In this document: one piece after another, positions 12,062 through 22,051 of the stretch | Position numbering within the stretch: the first letter of the stretch is position 1 | Layout: every line of letters starts with the position of its first letter | Assembly: GCA_023150945.1 (NCBI GenBank) | Contig: JAKLJX010000015.1 | Coordinates: 124,001 to 188,000, forward strand | Origin: a bacterium | Lineage (GTDB): Bacteria; Zhuqueibacterota; Zhuqueibacteria; Zhuqueibacterales; Zhuqueibacteraceae | DNA length: 64,000 nt | Reading direction: 5' to 3' | Program-made: the position numbers and the translations under genes | The notes under the pieces: model-generated | Told to the model about the DNA's origin: nothing | Database searches by the model: none | Seen by the model: the letters and a program-made list of their open reading frames with translations, nothing else

Positions 12062-13486
12062 ATGACCAAGCAAATCGTCATTGATCCGATCTCACGCATC
12101 GAAGGCCATGCCAAAATCACCATTCATTTGGATGAACAGGGCGTGGTGCACAATGCCTACTTTCACGTGACCCAGTTTCGCGGTTTCGAGAAGCTGTGTG
12201 TCGGCCGGCCGTTCTACGAAATGCCTTCGCTGATGGCGCGCATCTGCGGCATTTGCCCGGTGAGCCATCTCATCGCCTCGGCCAAGGCCTGCGATGCGCT
12301 GCTCGCCGTCCGCATTCCGCAAACGGCGGACAAGCTGCGCCGCATTCTGAACCTCGCCCAGATCATCCAATCGCACGCGCTCAGCTTCTTTCACCTGTCC
12401 TCGCCGGATTTTCTGCTCGGTATGGACAGCGAGCCCGCCAAGCGCAATCTCTTTGGCGTGATGCGGGCCAAGCCCGAGTTGGCGCGCGACGGCATTCGCC
12501 TGCGGCAATTCGGCCAGCAGGTCATCGAACTGCTGGGCGGCAAGCGCATTCATCCCGCCTGGGTGGTGCCGGGCGGCGTGAGCGAGCCGCTCTCCGTCGC
12601 GCACCGCGATCAAATTCTCGCCGGCCTGCCGGAGTGCATCAGCATTGGCGAGCGCACGCTGCACTGGTTCAAAAGCCTGCTCGACAAGTATCGCGACGAG
12701 ATCAAAAGCTTTGGCAACTTCCCCAGCTTGTTCCTGGGCTTGGTGAAACCGGACGGTCGCATTGCTTTCTATGAGGGCAAATTGCGCGTGGTGGATGCCG
12801 CCGGCAACATCGTTGCCGACCAACTGGAGGCGGCCGCTTATCAGGCGCATATCGCCGAGGCGGTGGAGCCGTGGACTTATCTCAAGTTTCCCTACTACAA
12901 GCCGCTGGGTTACCACGAGGGCATGTATCGCGTCGGCCCGCTGGCACGCCTGAACATTTCCGACCGCTGCGGCACCGCGCGCGCCGATCAGGAGCTGGCG
13001 GAATTTCATGAGCTGCAACGCACCGCGGTGCTCAGCTCCTTCTATTTTCATTATGCCCGCCTGATCGAAATCTTGTTTGCCGTCGAGCGGCTGGAGCAAA
13101 TCCTGACCGATCCCGAAATTCTCGACCGTCACGTGCGCGCCTTTGCCCGGCCCAACAGCAACGAAGGCGTGGGTGTGGCCGAAGCGCCGCGCGGCACACT
13201 GATTCATCATTATCGCGTCGATGAAAACGGTTTGATCACCTGGGTCAACCTGGTGATCGCCACCGGCCACAACAATCTCGCGATGAACCGCGCGGTCCTG
13301 CAGGTCGCCAAACGTTACGTCAACGGCCAGCGCTTGTCGGAGGGCATGCTCAACCGCGTCGAAGCGGTGATTCGCGCTTACGACCCGTGCCTGAGCTGTT
13401 CCACGCACGCCGCCGGGCAGATGCCGCTGCAGATTCAACTGGTCAGCCCGGAGGGCAAAGTGGTTGACGAAATCCGGAGAGGTTAG
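12062..13486 (+). CDS. hoxH: bidirectional NiFe hydrogenase large subunit HoxH
   Basis: Catalytic subunit of the NAD-linked hydrogenase; 474 residues. L1 is RICGICP (Cys62 and Cys65) and L2 is DPCLSCSTH (Cys443 and Cys446). The tail after the L2 His is 25 residues, typical of an uncleaved precursor that a HoxW-type protease trims. With hoxE, F, U and Y it forms a complete group 3d set that can cycle H2 against NAD(H) in the cytoplasm. Confidence 0.95.
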   Translation: MTKQIVIDPISRIEGHAKITIHLDEQGVVHNAYFHVTQFRGFEKLCVGRPFYEMPSLMARICGICPVSHLIASAKACDALLAVRIPQTADKLRRILNLAQIIQSHALSFFHLSSPDFLLGMDSEPAKRNLFGVMRAKPELARDGIRLRQFGQQVIELLGGKRIHPAWVVPGGVSEPLSVAHRDQILAGLPECISIGERTLHWFKSLLDKYRDEIKSFGNFPSLFLGLVKPDGRIAFYEGKLRVVDAAGNIVADQLEAAAYQAHIAEAVEPWTYLKFPYYKPLGYHEGMYRVGPLARLNISDRCGTARADQELAEFHELQRTAVLSSFYFHYARLIEILFAVERLEQILTDPEILDRHVRAFARPNSNEGVGVAEAPRGTLIHHYRVDENGLITWVNLVIATGHNNLAMNRAVLQVAKRYVNGQRLSEGMLNRVEAVIRAYDPCLSCSTHAAGQMPLQIQLVSPEGKVVDEIRRG

Positions 13487-13498
13487 CGCGCTGCTGCC

Positions 13499-14092
13499 AT
13501 GAAACTGTCTGGCCAAAAACTCCCGACCGTCCTGCCCCGCAACGCCACGGGCTCGTATTGCCTGCGTGCAACCCCGCCTGCTGCCGAGAGACCGGAGCAC
13601 GCGTGGGACGCAATGCGCTCCCGGCCGCGGCATTGTCCCGAGCCGTGTGTGTTGATCATTGCTTATGGGAATCCCCTGCGCGGTGATGATGGCGTCGCTT
13701 GGCATATTGCGGAGCAACTTGCGGCTGCCCAAGGCCAGTCCCCTCTGAAAATCCTGACCCGCCACCAATTGACGCCCGAGTTGGCGGAAGCGATCAGCCA
13801 GGCGAATCTCGTCATATTTGTGGATGCCAGCGTGGGCCAGCCACCCGGCACCATCTCGTGTGTGCCGGTCGGACCGGAGATGGCGGATCAGTCCTCGCAT
13901 CAATTCGACCCGGCGAGTCTGATGTTTTGCGCGCGCGAGATTTACGGCTCTGCTCCGAAAGCTCTCTTGTGCACCATTGCCGGCGAGGACTTCGGATATG
14001 AAGAGAGATTGTCTCCCACCATTTTGGCAGCAATGCCAAAGCTGCTGCAGCGCATTCGCGCCTTGATCGCCGCGCATGAGGAATCAAACTGA
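13499..14092 (+). CDS. NiFe hydrogenase maturation endopeptidase (HoxW/HycI family)
   Basis: Protease that removes the C-terminal tail of the large subunit after nickel insertion. The conserved core YGNPLRGDDGV supplies the first metal-binding Asp, VIFVDASVG the second, and a His-containing segment (SSHQFDP) the third. The first about 50 residues are poorly conserved in look, and no good ribosome site precedes ATG 13499; ATG 13613 (159 residues) is a plausible true start. It lies 12 bp behind hoxH, so HoxH is the likely substrate. Confidence 0.85.
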   Translation: MKLSGQKLPTVLPRNATGSYCLRATPPAAERPEHAWDAMRSRPRHCPEPCVLIIAYGNPLRGDDGVAWHIAEQLAAAQGQSPLKILTRHQLTPELAEAISQANLVIFVDASVGQPPGTISCVPVGPEMADQSSHQFDPASLMFCAREIYGSAPKALLCTIAGEDFGYEERLSPTILAAMPKLLQRIRALIAAHEESN

Positions 14093-14167
14093 AAGCCGGC
14101 TTCTTTGGACTGGATTGGCAGGATTGATGGTGCCTGACTTCAGCCGGTCAGTTGTTGCCATGCTCGT

Positions 14168-14230
14168 CTGCGATTGCAATCGCAGTCTCAAAGCAATAAT
14201 TTCCTCCAGCGGATGTTTTTTGTCCGCTGG
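14168..14230. other. palindrome and hairpin between the two maturation proteases
   Basis: An 18-bp perfect palindrome (CTGCGATTGCAATCGCAG, 14168-14185) is followed by a hairpin with an 8-bp stem (CCAGCGGA with TCCGCTGG, 14206-14230). No T-run follows. The pair may be an operator plus a weak terminator, or a processing site. Confidence 0.4.
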
Positions 14231-14337
14231 GTTGTTTCAATCCATTGGAGAAATTTCTTGCCTTCAAGGCAACGAGTTCACTTTGAAGAAACGATTGATC
14301 CGGTTAATTTTTCACAACGCTGTGAGTGAAACGAGAG

Positions 14338-14826
14338 ATGGCAAACGAGTCTCAAGCCGACAAGCGCGCCTTGGTGCTCGGCGTGGGCAATGAGTATCGC
14401 GGCGATGACGCCGTGGGCATTCTTCTCTGCCGGCGCCTGGCGGAACAGGCGCCGCCGCACCTTGCAGTTGCTGAGCACAATGGCGAAGGCGCGGCCCTGC
14501 TCGAAGCGTGGCTGGGTGCGGAGCTGGTGATCGTGATCGATGCCGTGCAATCCGGCGCGCCGGCCGGCAAGATCTTTCGCTTCGACGCCGCGGTGCAGGC
14601 CATTCCCTCGCAGTTCTTTCACTATTCCACGCACGCCTTCAGCCTGGCCGAGGCTATTGAGCTTGGGCGCACTTTGCATCGCCTGCCGCGCCACTTGATC
14701 GTCTACGGCATCGAAGGTGAAAATTTCACCGCCGGCGCGCCGCTCTCCGCTGCCGTTGCCCAGGCGATGCCTGAAGTGCTGGCACAGGTCATGCGCGACC
14801 TGCGCATGTTTGCGCCGGTCGAGTAG
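14338..14826 (+). CDS. second NiFe hydrogenase maturation protease
   Basis: A 162-residue member of the same endopeptidase family with the canonical GVGNEYRGDDAVG, VIVIDAVQSG and FHYSTHAFSL segments that hold the two Asp and one His nickel-sensing ligands. GTG 14326 is an alternative start. The two large subunits encoded upstream have tails of different length (9 and 25 residues), so two proteases with separate specificity are expected; this one may serve the group 3b enzyme. The pairing is inferred. Confidence 0.9.
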   Translation: MANESQADKRALVLGVGNEYRGDDAVGILLCRRLAEQAPPHLAVAEHNGEGAALLEAWLGAELVIVIDAVQSGAPAGKIFRFDAAVQAIPSQFFHYSTHAFSLAEAIELGRTLHRLPRHLIVYGIEGENFTAGAPLSAAVAQAMPEVLAQVMRDLRMFAPVE

Positions 14827-14923
14827 CAGGAAATGCCCGTGCCGCTGGCATTGACTTTTTACCCGCAGACTTTACCTTGGGCTTGTGACCAAAAGGTTAT
14901 CCCAAGTAGATGAGCCTTGCGCC

Positions 14924-17671
14924 ATGGACAATCCGACTGACGCCGCCCGCGACACCACGCACGACATTCTGCGCTATCAACGCCAGTCGCTGGAGGCGAT
15001 TTTCCAGCCCAAATCCCTCGCCGTGATCGGCGCCACCGAACGCCCCGGCAGCGTGGGCCGCGCTGTGATGTCGAACTTGCTGGGCGGCAAATTCGGCGGC
15101 GCCCTCTTTCCCATCAATCTCCATCGCAAAACGGTGCTGGGTCTGCCGGCCCATCCCCACGTGACTGCCCTTCCGAGTCCGGTTGATCTCGCCATCCTGG
15201 CCACGCCGGCGGAGACCGTGCCGGATCTGGTGGCAGAATGTGCGGAAGCCGGCGTGCACGCCGCCATCATTCTGGCGGCAGGCTTTCGCGAGCGCGGCGT
15301 GGCGGGCGCGGCTTTGGAACAACGCGTGCAAGCTCAGGCCGGCGGCCGGTTGCGTATCCTGGGGCCTAATTCGTTTGGCGTGATGCAGCCACATCTCAAG
15401 CTCAACGCGACCTTTGCGCGCGCGATGGCGCGGCCCGGCCACGTGGCCTTCATCAGCCAGAGTGGCGCGCTGGGCGCGGCGATTCTGGATTGGAGCCTGC
15501 AGGCCAATGCCGGCCTCAGCGCGTTCATCTCCGTCGGCAGCATGCTGGACATCGGTTGGGGCGATTTGATCGATTATCTCGGCGATGACCCGCGCACCAA
15601 GAGCATCATCATCTACATGGAAACGATCGGAGACGCGCGCGCATTCTTGTCCGCCGCGCGTGAAGTGGCTTTCACCAAGCCGATCATCGTGCTCAAGGCC
15701 GGCCACACGAGTGCTGCCGCGCGGGCCGCCACTTCGCACACCGGCAGTTTGGCGGGCAGCGATCGTATTGTGGAGGCAGCTTTCCGGCGCTGCGGCGTGC
15801 TGCGCGTCAACACCATTGCCGAGTTGTTTTACATGGCGGAGGTGTTGGACAAGCAACCGCGGCCGCGCGGACCGCGGCTGACCATTCTCACCAACGCCGG
15901 CGGCCCGGGTGTACTCGCGGCGGATGCGCTGCTCGCCAGCGGCGGCCGCCTTGCACCGCTGGCGCCGGAAACGATCGGCCAGCTCGATCAACTGCTGCCG
16001 GCGCATTGGAGCCACGGCAATCCCATCGACATTTTGAGTGATGCCGACGCCGAACGCTATGCCCAAGCCATCACCCTGGCGGCGCAAGATGCCACCAGCG
16101 AGGGCCTGTTGGTCATTTTGACGCCGCAGGCCATGGCTGATCCCACCGCCACCGCGGAGTTGATCACGGCCCGCGCGGCCGCCTTTGGCACGCCGATTCT
16201 CGCCAGTTGGATGGGCGGCGCCGAGGTGGTCGAAGGAGAGGCGATTCTCAATCGTGCCGGCATTCCGGTTTTTCCCTTTCCAGATACGGCCGCCCGCATG
16301 TTTGCCTACATGTGGCAATACACTGAAAGCTTGCGCGGCTTGTATGAAACGCCAATGCTGCCGGCGCACGCGGACAACGGCACCATTCAGCGCCAGCACG
16401 TCCTGGAGATCATCGGGAACGCGCGGCAAAGCGGCCGGACTCTGCTCGACGAAGTGGAATCCAAGAGCATTCTTGCTGCCTATGGCATACCGGTGGTGGC
16501 CACCCATGCCGCGCGCAGCGAAGAGGCGGCAGTTGGTTTGGCGGAGCAGCTCGGTTACCCGGTGGTGCTCAAGCTGCTTTCCAGCGCGGTGACGCACAAA
16601 ACCGCCAGCGGTGGCGTGCGGCTGCATCTGCACGATGCGGCGGCAGTGCGCCAGGCGTTTCGTGAGATTGCGACGGCCCAGCAAGCCGGCGGCCGCGCGT
16701 TTCAAGGCGTAACCGTGCAGCCCATGATTCCGCCGCCGGGCATCGAATTGATCCTGGGCAGCACCGTTGACCCGCAATTCGGCCCGGTGCTGCTTTTCGG
16801 CGCCGGCGGTTTGCTGGCGGAAGCATTGCAGGACTACAGCCTGGCGTTGCCGCCGCTCACCACCACGCTGGCGCGCCGCATGATGGAACGCACGCGCATC
16901 TTTCATGCTTTGCTGCAGGCGGTGGAGCAGCACTCGCTCGATCTGGAAATCCTGACGCAAATGCCGGTGCGCTTGAGCTGGTTGGTGGTGGAGCATCCCG
17001 AGATCAAGGAGATCGACCTCAATCCTCTCTTTGTTTCCGCTGGGCGGCTGCTCGCGCTGGATGCGCGCGTGCTGCTGCATGACGCTACGCTGCGGCCGGA
17101 ACAATTGCCCACGCCGGCCATTCGGCCGTATCCGCGGCAATACCAGAGTCCCTGGCAGTTGAAGAACGGCACACCGGTGTTGATTCGGCCCATCCGGCCG
17201 GAAGACGAACCCTTGATGGTGGCGTTTCACCAGAAGCTCTCCGAGCGCACGGTCTATTTGCGTTACTTTCATTTGATCACGCTGACGCAGCGCATTGCGC
17301 ATGAGCGCTTGACGCGCATTTGTTTCATCGACTATGATCGCGAGATGGCGCTGGTGGTCGAGCGCCGCACCGCGGACGGCGAGGGCCGCGAGATCATTGG
17401 CGTGGGGCGGCTGAGCCGATCCCACCGCGCCAGCGAGGCGGAGTTTGCCGTGCTGGTGAGTGACGAGTATCAGGGCCAGGGCTTGGGCTCCGAGTTGCTG
17501 CGCCGACTGCTGCAGATTGCGGCCGCGGAGAAGATTCGCCGTGTCTCCGCCGACATTCTGCCGGATAATGATGACATGCAGCGCGTTTGCAAGAAACTCG
17601 GCATGCAAGTGCGTTTCGATCATGAGGAGCACGTGATCAAGACCTGGATCGACTTGCCGGCAGAGAAATGA
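14924..17671 (+). CDS. ADP-forming acyl-CoA synthetase (alpha-beta) fused to GNAT acetyltransferase
   Basis: A 915-residue fusion with the architecture of protein acetyltransferase Pat/YfiQ. A CoA-binding domain ([18 protein letters not shown]) and succinyl-CoA-ligase-like domains fill the first about 460 residues. The SHTGSLAG segment keeps the His that carries the phosphoryl group in ADP-forming acetyl-CoA synthetases. An ATP-grasp domain (about 480-690) comes next, then a GNAT domain with [17 protein letters not shown] as the acetyl-CoA loop. In Pat proteins the His is commonly lost, so this protein could make ATP from acyl-CoA as well as acetylate proteins. Start uncertain: GTG 14885 is possible, and neither start has a clear ribosome site. 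It stands alone between the hydrogenase and oxidoreductase operons. Confidence 0.87.
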   Translation: MDNPTDAARDTTHDILRYQRQSLEAIFQPKSLAVIGATERPGSVGRAVMSNLLGGKFGGALFPINLHRKTVLGLPAHPHVTALPSPVDLAILATPAETVPDLVAECAEAGVHAAIILAAGFRERGVAGAALEQRVQAQAGGRLRILGPNSFGVMQPHLKLNATFARAMARPGHVAFISQSGALGAAILDWSLQANAGLSAFISVGSMLDIGWGDLIDYLGDDPRTKSIIIYMETIGDARAFLSAAREVAFTKPIIVLKAGHTSAAARAATSHTGSLAGSDRIVEAAFRRCGVLRVNTIAELFYMAEVLDKQPRPRGPRLTILTNAGGPGVLAADALLASGGRLAPLAPETIGQLDQLLPAHWSHGNPIDILSDADAERYAQAITLAAQDATSEGLLVILTPQAMADPTATAELITARAAAFGTPILASWMGGAEVVEGEAILNRAGIPVFPFPDTAARMFAYMWQYTESLRGLYETPMLPAHADNGTIQRQHVLEIIGNARQSGRTLLDEVESKSILAAYGIPVVATHAARSEEAAVGLAEQLGYPVVLKLLSSAVTHKTASGGVRLHLHDAAAVRQAFREIATAQQAGGRAFQGVTVQPMIPPPGIELILGSTVDPQFGPVLLFGAGGLLAEALQDYSLALPPLTTTLARRMMERTRIFHALLQAVEQHSLDLEILTQMPVRLSWLVVEHPEIKEIDLNPLFVSAGRLLALDARVLLHDATLRPEQLPTPAIRPYPRQYQSPWQLKNGTPVLIRPIRPEDEPLMVAFHQKLSERTVYLRYFHLITLTQRIAHERLTRICFIDYDREMALVVERRTADGEGREIIGVGRLSRSHRASEAEFAVLVSDEYQGQGLGSELLRRLLQIAAAEKIRRVSADILPDNDDMQRVCKKLGMQVRFDHEEHVIKTWIDLPAEK

Positions 17672-17710
17672 TGACTCGTGTCCGTTTCAAATTGCGGACT
17701 CTTGAGTAAA

Positions 17711-17895
17711 CGTTCCTGCCACGGCTTGGCCGTTGCATTGCAATCCTCAGAGCTTCCCCGACTCATGAAGTTTTGGAACCCTCGGCTCAGCCGAGGGTGG
17801 AACATTCTCTGACAGTCACGCAAGGGAGTGTTCCTGCCACGGCTTGGCCGTTGCATTGCAATCCTCTGAGTTTCCCCAACACTTGCAGCTTTGAA
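17711..17895 (+). repeat. two copies of the 119-bp-family repeat, second one truncated
   Basis: GTTCCTGCCACGGCTTGG begins at 17712 and again at 17830, a period of 118. The first copy includes the second hairpin CCCTCGGCTCAGCCGAGGG (about 17779-17797) and the trailing TGGAACATTCTC; the second copy stops before that hairpin. The spacing, hairpins and order are the same as in the array at 40976. Confidence 0.8.
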
Positions 17896-18092
17896 AACCA
17901 CTTGCTCACCGCGATTCGAGATTTGACAGCCGCCAGAATCCCCACGATTGCCTTCCATTCGTTTCCCCACCATTGACGAAAGCCTCGCTGCCGTCGTGAG
18001 TCAGCGCCGGCGAGAGCGCAGGATCTACCCCGCCGCCGCTCCCTTGCCCGGCTTTGACACACTGCGCCAACTTTCGAATTATCAAGTAACAA

Positions 18093-18139
18093 TTCCCAAT
18101 TGTGAGAATGGGAATAACTGGCTTTTGCAGGGTTGGGAA
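18093..18139. promoter_or_regulatory. tandem palindromic operator-like sites
   Basis: The first site, TTCCCA-ATTG-TGAGAA (18093-18108), fully matches TTCYCA-N4-TGRGAA and overlaps an extra half-site TGGGAA (18109). The second, TTTGCA-GGGT-TGGGAA (18124-18139), has one perfect half and lies 31 bp away, about three helical turns. This phasing is typical of enhancer sites for sigma-54 activators. It lies about 200 bp before the ferredoxin gene of the 2-oxoacid oxidoreductase. Confidence 0.6.
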
Positions 18140-18342
18140 TCGGGCGAGAAATCGCGTCAAAATCGCAGCTTAGCCCGGCAGAGCATCTCTCACAAATCAA
18201 ATCAGTTAGGGCAGGAAGTCCGGGCCGGGTGTGGCGAGTTTTTTTCGGCATGGCGTTTGAAAGAAAGCAAGTGGGAACGTGGCACCTGCGAAATCCGCAG
18301 GAGGGGACTGCTCAGCAACCATCAACCAAAAAAGAGCTCACC

Positions 18343-18609
18343 ATGGCAGAGATTCGCAAAGAAGGTCGCACGCGCGGCATGGTTGTCATCAACGCGGAAG
18401 AATGCAAGGGCTGCGGCTTGTGCGTGGAAGTGTGCCCGCCCTCCGTGCTGAAAATCTCCGAAGCCCTGAATCGCATGGGCTATCATCCCGCCGAATACAG
18501 CGGCGTGGAATGCACCGGCTGCGGCGTTTGCTTCTATGTCTGTCCGGAGCCGGGTGCAATTACCGTCTACAAACGGGTGAGTGCCAAAGCGCCCGTCGCC
18601 GAAGAATGA
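18343..18609 (+). CDS. korD: 2-oxoacid:ferredoxin oxidoreductase delta subunit (two 4Fe-4S)
   Basis: An 88-residue ferredoxin-type subunit with [13 protein letters not shown] and [16 protein letters not shown], giving two 4Fe-4S clusters that receive electrons from the TPP subunit. It opens the operon delta, alpha, small protein, beta-gamma, an order seen in Kor/Vor-type enzymes. The ATG at 18343 gives the compact domain; the ribosome site is weak. The symbol marks family membership only; the oxoacid used cannot be told. Confidence 0.88.
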   Translation: MAEIRKEGRTRGMVVINAEECKGCGLCVEVCPPSVLKISEALNRMGYHPAEYSGVECTGCGVCFYVCPEPGAITVYKRVSAKAPVAEE

Positions 18610-18687
18610 CTCCACGCATCCCCGCGTGGGCAAGTTCACACTTCGGATTAGCAGGCCAGAACCAGAATCGTGAAATCAGGATCGTGT

Positions 18688-19749
18688 ATGCAACTCATCA
18701 AAGGCAATGAGGCGGTGGTCAAGGCGGCGTTGCTCGCCGGGTGCCGCGCCTACTTCGGCTACCCCATCACGCCGGCGAGCGAGATCGCGGAAACTGCCGC
18801 GCAATACTTTCCCAAAGCCGGCGGGGTCTTCTTGCAGGCGGAGAGCGAAGTGGCCTCGATCAATATGCTCTTCGGCGCCGCCTCCACCGGTGTGCGCGCC
18901 ATGACCGCCTCTTCCAGTCCCGGTATTTCATTGATGCAGGAGGGCATCTCCTACGCCGCCGGCGCAGAGCTGCCCATGGTCATTGTGGACATTATGCGCG
19001 GCGGTCCGGGCTTGGGCAACATCGCGCCTGAGCAGGCGGACTATTTTCAAGTCGTCAAGGGCGGCGGCCACGGCAGTTACCGCGTGATCGTGCTGGCGCC
19101 CAACAGCGCGCAGGAAATGTGCGATCTCACCATGCTGGCCTTCGAGTTGGCGGACCGCTATCGCAATCCGGTGGTGGTGCTGGCAGACGGCTTCATTGGC
19201 CAGATGATGGAGCCGGTGAATTTTCCCATGCCGGTGACGCAGTTGCCGGAAAAGCCCTGGGCCGTGGCGGGCGCGGCGGCGACGCGCGACAATCTCGTCA
19301 CCTCCATCGAACTGGTGCCGGAGGAATTGGAAGCCCACGTGCGCCATCTGCACGAGAAGTATGAGACCGTTACCCGCGCCGAAGCGCGCTATGAAGCCTA
19401 TCGCCTGGAAAACGCCGAGATCGTGACCGTGGGCTACGGCATCATGGCGCGATTGCTGCGCACGGCGGTGGACCTGGCGCGCAGCCGCGGTATCCCCGTC
19501 GGCTTGCTGCGGCCGATCACGCTTTGGCCCTTTCCCAAAAACAAGATCGACGAACTGACCGATCACACTTACGGCTTTTTGGTGTGTGAATTGAGCATGG
19601 GCCAAATGGTGGAAGATGTCCGGCTGGCGGTGAATGGCTGGGTGCCGGTGCAGTTTTACGGGCGCTCCGGCGGCATGGTGCCGACGGCCGAGGAGCTGCT
19701 GCAACAAATCGAGCGCTTCTGGAAAGAGCTGGACCTGGGAGACGGTTGA
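18688..19749 (+). CDS. korA: 2-oxoacid:ferredoxin oxidoreductase alpha subunit
   Basis: A 353-residue subunit with the pyrimidine-binding fold opening [18 protein letters not shown] and a TPP-enzyme-like segment ([22 protein letters not shown]). It lacks the gamma domain that some alpha subunits carry at the N-terminus; here gamma is fused to beta. The ATG at 18688 is chosen because the domain begins immediately with [10 protein letters not shown]. It catalyses, with its partners, CoA-dependent oxidative decarboxylation of a 2-oxoacid with reduction of ferredoxin, or the reverse. Confidence 0.92.
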   Translation: MQLIKGNEAVVKAALLAGCRAYFGYPITPASEIAETAAQYFPKAGGVFLQAESEVASINMLFGAASTGVRAMTASSSPGISLMQEGISYAAGAELPMVIVDIMRGGPGLGNIAPEQADYFQVVKGGGHGSYRVIVLAPNSAQEMCDLTMLAFELADRYRNPVVVLADGFIGQMMEPVNFPMPVTQLPEKPWAVAGAAATRDNLVTSIELVPEELEAHVRHLHEKYETVTRAEARYEAYRLENAEIVTVGYGIMARLLRTAVDLARSRGIPVGLLRPITLWPFPKNKIDELTDHTYGFLVCELSMGQMVEDVRLAVNGWVPVQFYGRSGGMVPTAEELLQQIERFWKELDLGDG

Positions 19750-19927
19750 GACCGGCGCGCCATCAGCCGTTTTTGGTAAGAAAAAGCAAAACGCGAGGAG
19801 GATCTGTCATGAGGCCGGGACGATATGAAACACGCGGAATTTGATGCCAAAGCCCGGCAGGCCCGGCCGATGGTCGCACGAACACGAAGCTGACAGATGC
19901 TCCTTATTCTTTCATGAGGAAAATGCC

Positions 19928-20116
19928 ATGATCACAGACGAAAAAGAACTGCAGCCCGGTTATGAATGGGAACTGGATTTCCACTGTGAGCGCTGCGGCG
20001 CCACCCACGATCTGATTTTCGACAAAGCGACGGAAAAGATGTACTGTGCGCGTTGCCTGCGGTTCGTGCATGGCGGCGGCCAGGCCCAGCCGGATCCCGC
20101 GGACTTCCAGGAATGA
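19928..20116 (+). CDS. small zinc-ribbon-like protein inside the oxidoreductase operon
   Basis: A 62-residue protein with CERCG and CARCL pairs spaced about 22 residues apart, a zinc-ribbon or rubredoxin-like knuckle pattern. A GAGGAAAA ribosome site precedes the ATG. It sits between the alpha and beta-gamma genes, all in one direction, so it is probably made with the enzyme and may help assemble or stabilise it. I do not recognise a named family. Confidence 0.72.
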   Translation: MITDEKELQPGYEWELDFHCERCGATHDLIFDKATEKMYCARCLRFVHGGGQAQPDPADFQE

Positions 20117-20191
20117 GTTTTCGCGGCAGCTTGCTGCCGGCGTTCTGAAAGCAACGATTGAATCTGCAAAAACCTATTTGGAGAGAGAATC

Positions 20192-21643
20192 ATGGAAGCC
20201 ACCGTTTTGCGCCGGCCGGAATCATTCTACGAGGTTTTCGACCGGAAGCCCGGCGCCGACAAAACCTCCACCCACTATTGCCCCGGTTGCGGCCACGGCA
20301 CGATCCACAAACTGATCGCGGAAGCAATGGATGATTTCGGCATTGCGGACCGCACCGTGTTCATCTCTCCGGTGGGCTGTTCGGTGTTCGCCTACTACTA
20401 CATGAAATGCGGCAACATCCAGGTGGCGCACGGCCGCGCGCCGGCCGCGGCGACCGGCGTCCGGCGGTCGTTGCCCAACAGCATCGTCATCAGCTATCAA
20501 GGCGACGGCGACCTGGCGGCCATTGGCGGCAACGAAATCCTGCACGCGGCCAACCGCGGCGAGAACATCACCGTGATCTTTGTGAACAACGCCATTTACG
20601 GCATGACCGGCGGCCAAATGGCGCCCACCACGCTGCTCGGCATGAAAACCACCACCACGCCCTATGGCCGTTCGGTCGGCAACGAGGGTTTTCCGCTGCG
20701 GGTATGCGAGCTGCTCGCCTCGTTGGAAGCGCCCGCCTATCTCGAACGCGTGGCGGTCACCGATGCCAAAAATGTGATGTCAGCGCGGCGCGCCATTCGC
20801 AAGGCAATTCAGTATCAAATCGAGGGCCGCGGTTTCTCGCTCGTCGAGTTGCTCGCCACCTGTCCCACCGGCTGGAACGTGACGCCCACGGCTGCGAAAA
20901 AGTGGCTGGTGGAAAACATGCTGCCGGTCTTTCCGCTCGGCGTGTTTCGCGACAAGAAAGAAAAGCCGGCATCGCTGCCGCCCACCAACGGCGAAGTCAA
21001 GGCAGCCGCGGATCTTCGCCGCGAGCTCGATATTCCCGCAGAGAGCGACACCACTTGGCAGGCGCCGCCCGCGGCCGGCCAGGAGTTGAGTCCCCGCATG
21101 AAAATTGCGGGGTTTGGCGGACAGGGCATTTTGTTCATGGGCGTGATGCTCGCCGACGCCGGCATGCGCACTGGCCGCCATGTGAGCTGGTTGCCGAGTT
21201 ACGGCCCGGAGATGCGCGGCGGCACGGCCAACTGCCACGTCATCATCGCCAAAGAGAGGATCGGCTCCCCGCTGGTCTCGGAAACAGACGTGCTGATCGC
21301 GATGAACCGGCCTTCGCTGGAGAAATTTCAAGCGGACGTCCGGCCGGGCGGGCTGGTGCTGTACAATCGCTCGCTGATCTCCGGTGTTTCTCTGCGTGAT
21401 GATCTGCAGGTCGCGGCGATTCCCGCAACCGAAATTGCGGATGAGATCGGCAATACCAAAGTCGCCAACGTGGTGATGCTGGGCGCTTACCTCGAGTTGT
21501 CGAAGCTGTTGCCCGAGGAGGTGGTCTTGACCGTGCTCAACCAGAAAGCCAAGTCCCGGCCGGGGCTGGCGGAGTTGAACGCCAAGGCTCTGGCCGCGGG
21601 TCAGAGTTTTGTTCGCAAGAGCGTCTTGCAGCGCGAGGCCTAG
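20192..21643 (+). CDS. korB: 2-oxoacid:ferredoxin oxidoreductase beta-gamma fusion
   Basis: A 483-residue protein joining two subunits usually encoded apart. Residues about 1-285 are the TPP-binding beta subunit: [10 protein letters not shown], then [14 protein letters not shown] with the metal-binding Asp, and [13 protein letters not shown]. Residues about 300-480 are the gamma subunit ([34 protein letters not shown]), which helps bind CoA. The joint is a charged and Pro/Ala-rich linker. An SD-like GGAGAGA stands before the ATG. The fusion fixes the beta:gamma ratio. Confidence 0.92.
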   Translation: MEATVLRRPESFYEVFDRKPGADKTSTHYCPGCGHGTIHKLIAEAMDDFGIADRTVFISPVGCSVFAYYYMKCGNIQVAHGRAPAAATGVRRSLPNSIVISYQGDGDLAAIGGNEILHAANRGENITVIFVNNAIYGMTGGQMAPTTLLGMKTTTTPYGRSVGNEGFPLRVCELLASLEAPAYLERVAVTDAKNVMSARRAIRKAIQYQIEGRGFSLVELLATCPTGWNVTPTAAKKWLVENMLPVFPLGVFRDKKEKPASLPPTNGEVKAAADLRRELDIPAESDTTWQAPPAAGQELSPRMKIAGFGGQGILFMGVMLADAGMRTGRHVSWLPSYGPEMRGGTANCHVIIAKERIGSPLVSETDVLIAMNRPSLEKFQADVRPGGLVLYNRSLISGVSLRDDLQVAAIPATEIADEIGNTKVANVVMLGAYLELSKLLPEEVVLTVLNQKAKSRPGLAELNAKALAAGQSFVRKSVLQREA

Positions 21644-21705
21644 CCGGAGAGACCGGCGCCGCGCGTGCTGGCGCAACGACACACGCATTTCGGCGGAGGT
21701 GCGCC

Positions 21706-21900
21706 ATGAAACTCGAGATGTCCGTGAGTGAGTTGGAGCTGCTGCAGCGCATCGTGCGGCAGTACTACATGAACTTGCGCGGAGAGATTTATCACACCGA
21801 TTCCTCGCTTTTCAAGGATGATTTGAAATTGGAGAAGGCGGAGATCGAAGCGCTGCTGGGTAGAATCGAAGCGGCCGCGCGCGCGGCTGCCACCGCCTGA
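21706..21900 (+). CDS. small helical protein of unknown function
   Basis: A 64-residue acidic protein with a strong CGGAGG ribosome site. It is predicted helical (SELELLQRIVRQYYMNLRGEIYHTD, then charged helix and Ala-rich end). It follows the oxidoreductase beta-gamma gene after 62 bp and may be part of the same transcript. No family recognised. Confidence 0.6.
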   Translation: MKLEMSVSELELLQRIVRQYYMNLRGEIYHTDSSLFKDDLKLEKAEIEALLGRIEAAARAAATA

Positions 21901-22051
21901 GCCGGCCGCACGCGCGGCCTGCTGTCCGGGGTGCGTCGTTAAAGAAGAGAGGTGTTGCTGCAGTGCGCCAAGTCGAGCGCATGAAAGACCGGCAGACTGC
22001 GCTCGGGCAATCAACCAACGACCAAGGACCAACGACCAAGAGAGGGCTGTC

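Larger units (their letters stand above)
17672..18342. other. 671-bp intergenic region before the 2-oxoacid oxidoreductase operon
   Basis: No convincing gene. It holds two copies of the 119-bp-type repeat (17711-17895) and two palindromic operator-like sites (18093-18139). The best sigma-54-like matches downstream, 18246-18260 and 18221-18236, each miss important bases, so the promoter is unresolved. Confidence 0.6.

Noticed and set aside
18246-18260. CGGCATGGCGTTTGA as a sigma-54 promoter of the 2-oxoacid oxidoreductase operon.
   Set aside because: The -12 GC is GA and the -24 part has two changes; too weak to list as a promoter.
19809-19893. Two overlapping mini-frames of 11 and 22 codons after a good ribosome site between the alpha subunit and the zinc-ribbon gene.
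   Set aside because: Very short, overlapping and without recognisable sequence; possibly a decayed gene start.
22014-22040. A 13-bp direct repeat (ACCAACGACCAAG) with period 14 just before alanine dehydrogenase.
   Set aside because: Only two copies of simple sequence; no evidence for a role.
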